Shown: positions 62,145-64,000 of the stretch, piece by piece | Numbering within the stretch: the first letter of the stretch is position 1 | Layout: every line of letters starts with the position of its first letter | Assembly: GCF_002160955.1 (NCBI RefSeq) | Contig: NZ_NFLN01000013.1 | Coordinates: 30,571-94,570, forward strand | DNA: 64,000 nt | Reading direction: 5' to 3' | Source of the DNA: Gemmiger sp. An120 | GTDB taxonomy: Bacteria > Bacillota > Clostridia > Oscillospirales > Ruminococcaceae | Notes under the pieces: model-generated | The model's input: only the letters and a program-made list of their open reading frames with translations | What the model was told of the DNA's origin: nothing | The model's database searches: none | Made by a program: the position numbers and the translations under genes

Positions 62145-63605
62145 ATGCCTTGCACCACAATTTTGGTTGGCAAGAAAGCCAGCCATGACGGCTCCACGAT
62201 CATTGCCCGCAACGATGACGGCGGCTTTGAAGCCAAGCGGGTTTTGTCTCATCCGGCCAGGGAGGGGGCGGCCTCCTACAAGACCGTCCTGTCGCATCTG
62301 ACCGTTGCGCTCCCGGAAAAAGCCCTGCGCTATACCGACTGCCCCAACGTGTCCAAGGCCAACGGCGTATGGCCCGCCTGCGGTATCAACGAGGCCAACG
62401 TGGCCATGACCGCCACCGAAACGATCACCAGCAACGCCCGGGTCGTGGGCGCGGACCCCTATGTGCGATACCAGGCAAAGAAAGGCCGCGGCACCAAAGA
62501 GATCCCCGGCGGTATTGGCGAAGAGGACCTGGTGACCCTGGTGCTGCCGTATATTCACTCTGCCCGGGAGGGCGTGCTGCGCACCGGCGCGCTGCTGGAG
62601 CAGTACGGCACCTATGAGCCCAACGGCATGGCCTTTGCGGACGCCGACGAGATCTGGTGGCTGGAAACCATCGGCGGCCACCATTGGATCGCCCGCCGGG
62701 TGCCGGATGACCGGGTGGTGGTGATGCCCAACCAGTTTGGTCTGGATAACTTTGACTTTGCGGACGCCTACGGAGAACAAAAGGAAAATCTTTGTTCCCA
62801 AGACCTGCGGGAGTTCGTGGAGAAGTACCGCCTGGCTCTGGATACGGGCGCCGGGTTCAACCCGCGGCTGGCTTTCGGCTCTCATTCCGACGCCGACCAT
62901 ATCTACAACACCCCCCGCGCCTGGTTCATGGCCCGGTATTTCCTGCCCCGTACCTACAAGTGGGAGGGAGAGAACGCGGACTTCACCCCGGAGAGCAACG
63001 ACATTCCCTGGTCGTTTGTGCCGGAGCGCAAGGTGACGGTGGAGGATGTGCGGTATCTGCTGGGCTCCTATTACCAGGGAACGCCCTATAATCCCTATGA
63101 CAAGAACGCCGCCTGCAAGGGCAAGTACCGCACCATCGGCGTGCCCAACAGCGACGTCTGCGGCATTATGCAGATCCGCGGCGGGCTGCCCGAGGCCATT
63201 CAGGGGGTGGAGTGGCTGTCCATGGGCGGCAGCGGCTTTACGGCCTGCTTCCCGGTATACGCCAATGTGACCGAGTTCCCGAAATATCTGAGCGGTACCA
63301 CAGAAACGGTTTCCACCGACAGCATGTACTGGCACAGCCGGCTGATTGCCGCTTTGACCGACGCCCATTTTGGCAATGCGCTGCTGTTTGACGAGCGGTA
63401 TGTGAACGCCGTGATGAATCGCGGCCAGCAGCTGCTCTACGAATACGACGAGAAGATCCGGCAGGACGAGCCGGTGGAGATTTTGAAGGAAGCCAACCGC
63501 AAGATTGCCGACATGGTAAAGGAAGAGTCGGACAAGGCCCTGGGCCAGATCCTCAAGAACGCCTCCGAGCATATGAAGATCCGATATCACAGAGGGGATA
63601 ACTGA
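62145..63605 (+). CDS. pepD: C69-family dipeptidase, intact copy
   Basis: 486 residues. It starts MPCTTILVGKKAS, so Cys3 is the catalytic residue of the N-terminal nucleophile fold, followed by GSTIIARNDD and later NANVAMTATETI-like NEANVAMTATETITSNARV, GEEDLVTLVLPY, FADADEIWWLETIGG and NPRLAFGSHSDADHIYNTP. No signal peptide is visible. AAAGGAAG precedes the ATG. It is the functional partner of the frameshifted gene 24.9 kb to the left and lies just upstream of the rRNA promoters. Confidence 0.93.
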   Translation: MPCTTILVGKKASHDGSTIIARNDDGGFEAKRVLSHPAREGAASYKTVLSHLTVALPEKALRYTDCPNVSKANGVWPACGINEANVAMTATETITSNARVVGADPYVRYQAKKGRGTKEIPGGIGEEDLVTLVLPYIHSAREGVLRTGALLEQYGTYEPNGMAFADADEIWWLETIGGHHWIARRVPDDRVVVMPNQFGLDNFDFADAYGEQKENLCSQDLREFVEKYRLALDTGAGFNPRLAFGSHSDADHIYNTPRAWFMARYFLPRTYKWEGENADFTPESNDIPWSFVPERKVTVEDVRYLLGSYYQGTPYNPYDKNAACKGKYRTIGVPNSDVCGIMQIRGGLPEAIQGVEWLSMGGSGFTACFPVYANVTEFPKYLSGTTETVSTDSMYWHSRLIAALTDAHFGNALLFDERYVNAVMNRGQQLLYEYDEKIRQDEPVEILKEANRKIADMVKEESDKALGQILKNASEHMKIRYHRGDN

Positions 63606-63616
63606 GTACATACAGC

Positions 63617-63652
63617 AAGGAAGCAGCACCGGTCCGCTGGTGCTGCTTCCTT
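63617..63652 (+). terminator. terminator of the intact dipeptidase gene
   Basis: Perfect 14-bp arms (63617-63630 and 63639-63652), 8-base loop, then TTTATATATA. Confidence 0.85.
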
Positions 63653-63733
63653 TATATATAGGTATGCAAACCGGTCGTGGGGGGGGCAGTTAAGAAGCCC
63701 GGCCAAAAAAATGGAAAAACATGAAAAAAGGTG

Positions 63734-63856
63734 TTGACAATCGGATGGTGGAGTGGTAATATAATCGGGCACCCTTTGAGGGGGCACGGCGCTGAAAAGC
63801 GGCTCGAAAAAAATCTCAAAAAAGTGCTTGACAAACAGCACTTCGCGAGATATAAT
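63734..63856 (+). promoter_or_regulatory. tandem rRNA-type promoters
   Basis: P1: TTGACA (63734-63739) with TAATAT at 17 bases (63757-63762; TATAAT also at 63760). P2: TTGACA (63828-63833), exact 17-base spacer, TATAAT (63851-63856), a full consensus. Two strong promoters in series without a following ORF are typical of rRNA operons. Confidence 0.8.
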
Positions 63857-64000
63857 AAATGAGCTGCCCACCCGAGAGGGTGCGGCGCACAGGACCTTGA
63901 AAATTGAACAATATCGAAGCTTGAACGGAACCCTTTTAAAGTGAGGAAACACTTGAAAAAAATTCCAAACAAGTAATTCGCAGGACGCAAGCGATTGTGT
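63857..64000 (+). ncRNA. rRNA operon leader (16S gene begins outside the window)
   Basis: Untranslated leader with a hairpin caccc...gggtg (63869-63883) and ACCTTGAAAATTGAACAAT (63893-63911), as commonly seen before or within Firmicute rRNA transcripts. The 16S start is not reached. Confidence 0.65.

Noticed and set aside
1..64000. CRISPR array or prophage
   Set aside because: No regularly spaced repeats, Cas-like genes, phage structural genes or integrase were seen.

Overview
The window looks like chromosome of a fairly GC-rich anaerobic gut Firmicute (Clostridia, probably Oscillospiraceae/Ruminococcaceae). The reasons are clostridial-type promoters and AGGAGG ribosome sites, Frl-type Amadori-product genes, cytoplasmic-looking sulfatases with a Cys active site, C69 dipeptidases, and tandem consensus rRNA promoters with a 16S-type leader at the right end. 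The genus is inference; no 16S sequence lies in the window.

Region A (1-16.0 kb) is a fructosamine (Amadori product) catabolism locus. A leftward series carries frlD-like kinase 2, frlC, a TIM-barrel amidohydrolase, yjbQ, frlA, a GntR gene, frlD, a second GntR gene, an esterase, frlB, a BtpA/SgcQ protein and a HAD hydrolase that runs off the left edge. A third GntR gene sits at 10.9-11.6 kb. Divergent from it is a rightward operon of a metal-site-degenerate amidohydrolase, an NhaC-type antiporter and a second FrlC-like epimerase. A GTGGT half-site recurs just downstream of the -10 boxes of the three main promoters, suggesting one GntR regulon. The locus holds duplicated kinase and epimerase functions, so it probably handles more than the classical fructoselysine/psicoselysine pair.

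Region B (16.0-20.6 kb) holds an insertion-sequence remnant and a lone 1259-residue YobI-like membrane P-loop NTPase, a possible defence protein.

Region C (20.6-37.0 kb) is a LysR regulator divergent from a long rightward operon: peptide-type ABC importer (five subunits), alpha/beta hydrolase, small membrane protein, esterase, sulfatase, GH3 glycosidase, second sulfatase, second alpha/beta hydrolase and an SLC13-like permease. The catabolic enzymes lack visible signal peptides, so the cell probably imports intact sulfated/esterified/glycosylated conjugates and strips them inside.

Region D (37.0-63.6 kb) is an accessory island framed by two direct copies of a C69 dipeptidase gene: the left copy has a one-base frameshift, the right copy is intact. 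Between them are a decayed AbiE-like toxin-antitoxin pair with palindromic operators, an Mrr restriction enzyme, an intact AbiEi/AbiEii pair with a third gene bearing a HEPN-type R-X4-H motif, two batteries of orphan immunity-like genes (SUFU, DUF4261, DUF5713-type, a TPR-SUFU giant, an FGE-like protein), and three copies (one intact, two broken) of a tandem helix-turn-helix gene. A 3'-half tRNA-Ser(CGA) fragment near 61.9 kb looks like an attachment-site scar. The window ends in the promoter and leader region of an rRNA operon.
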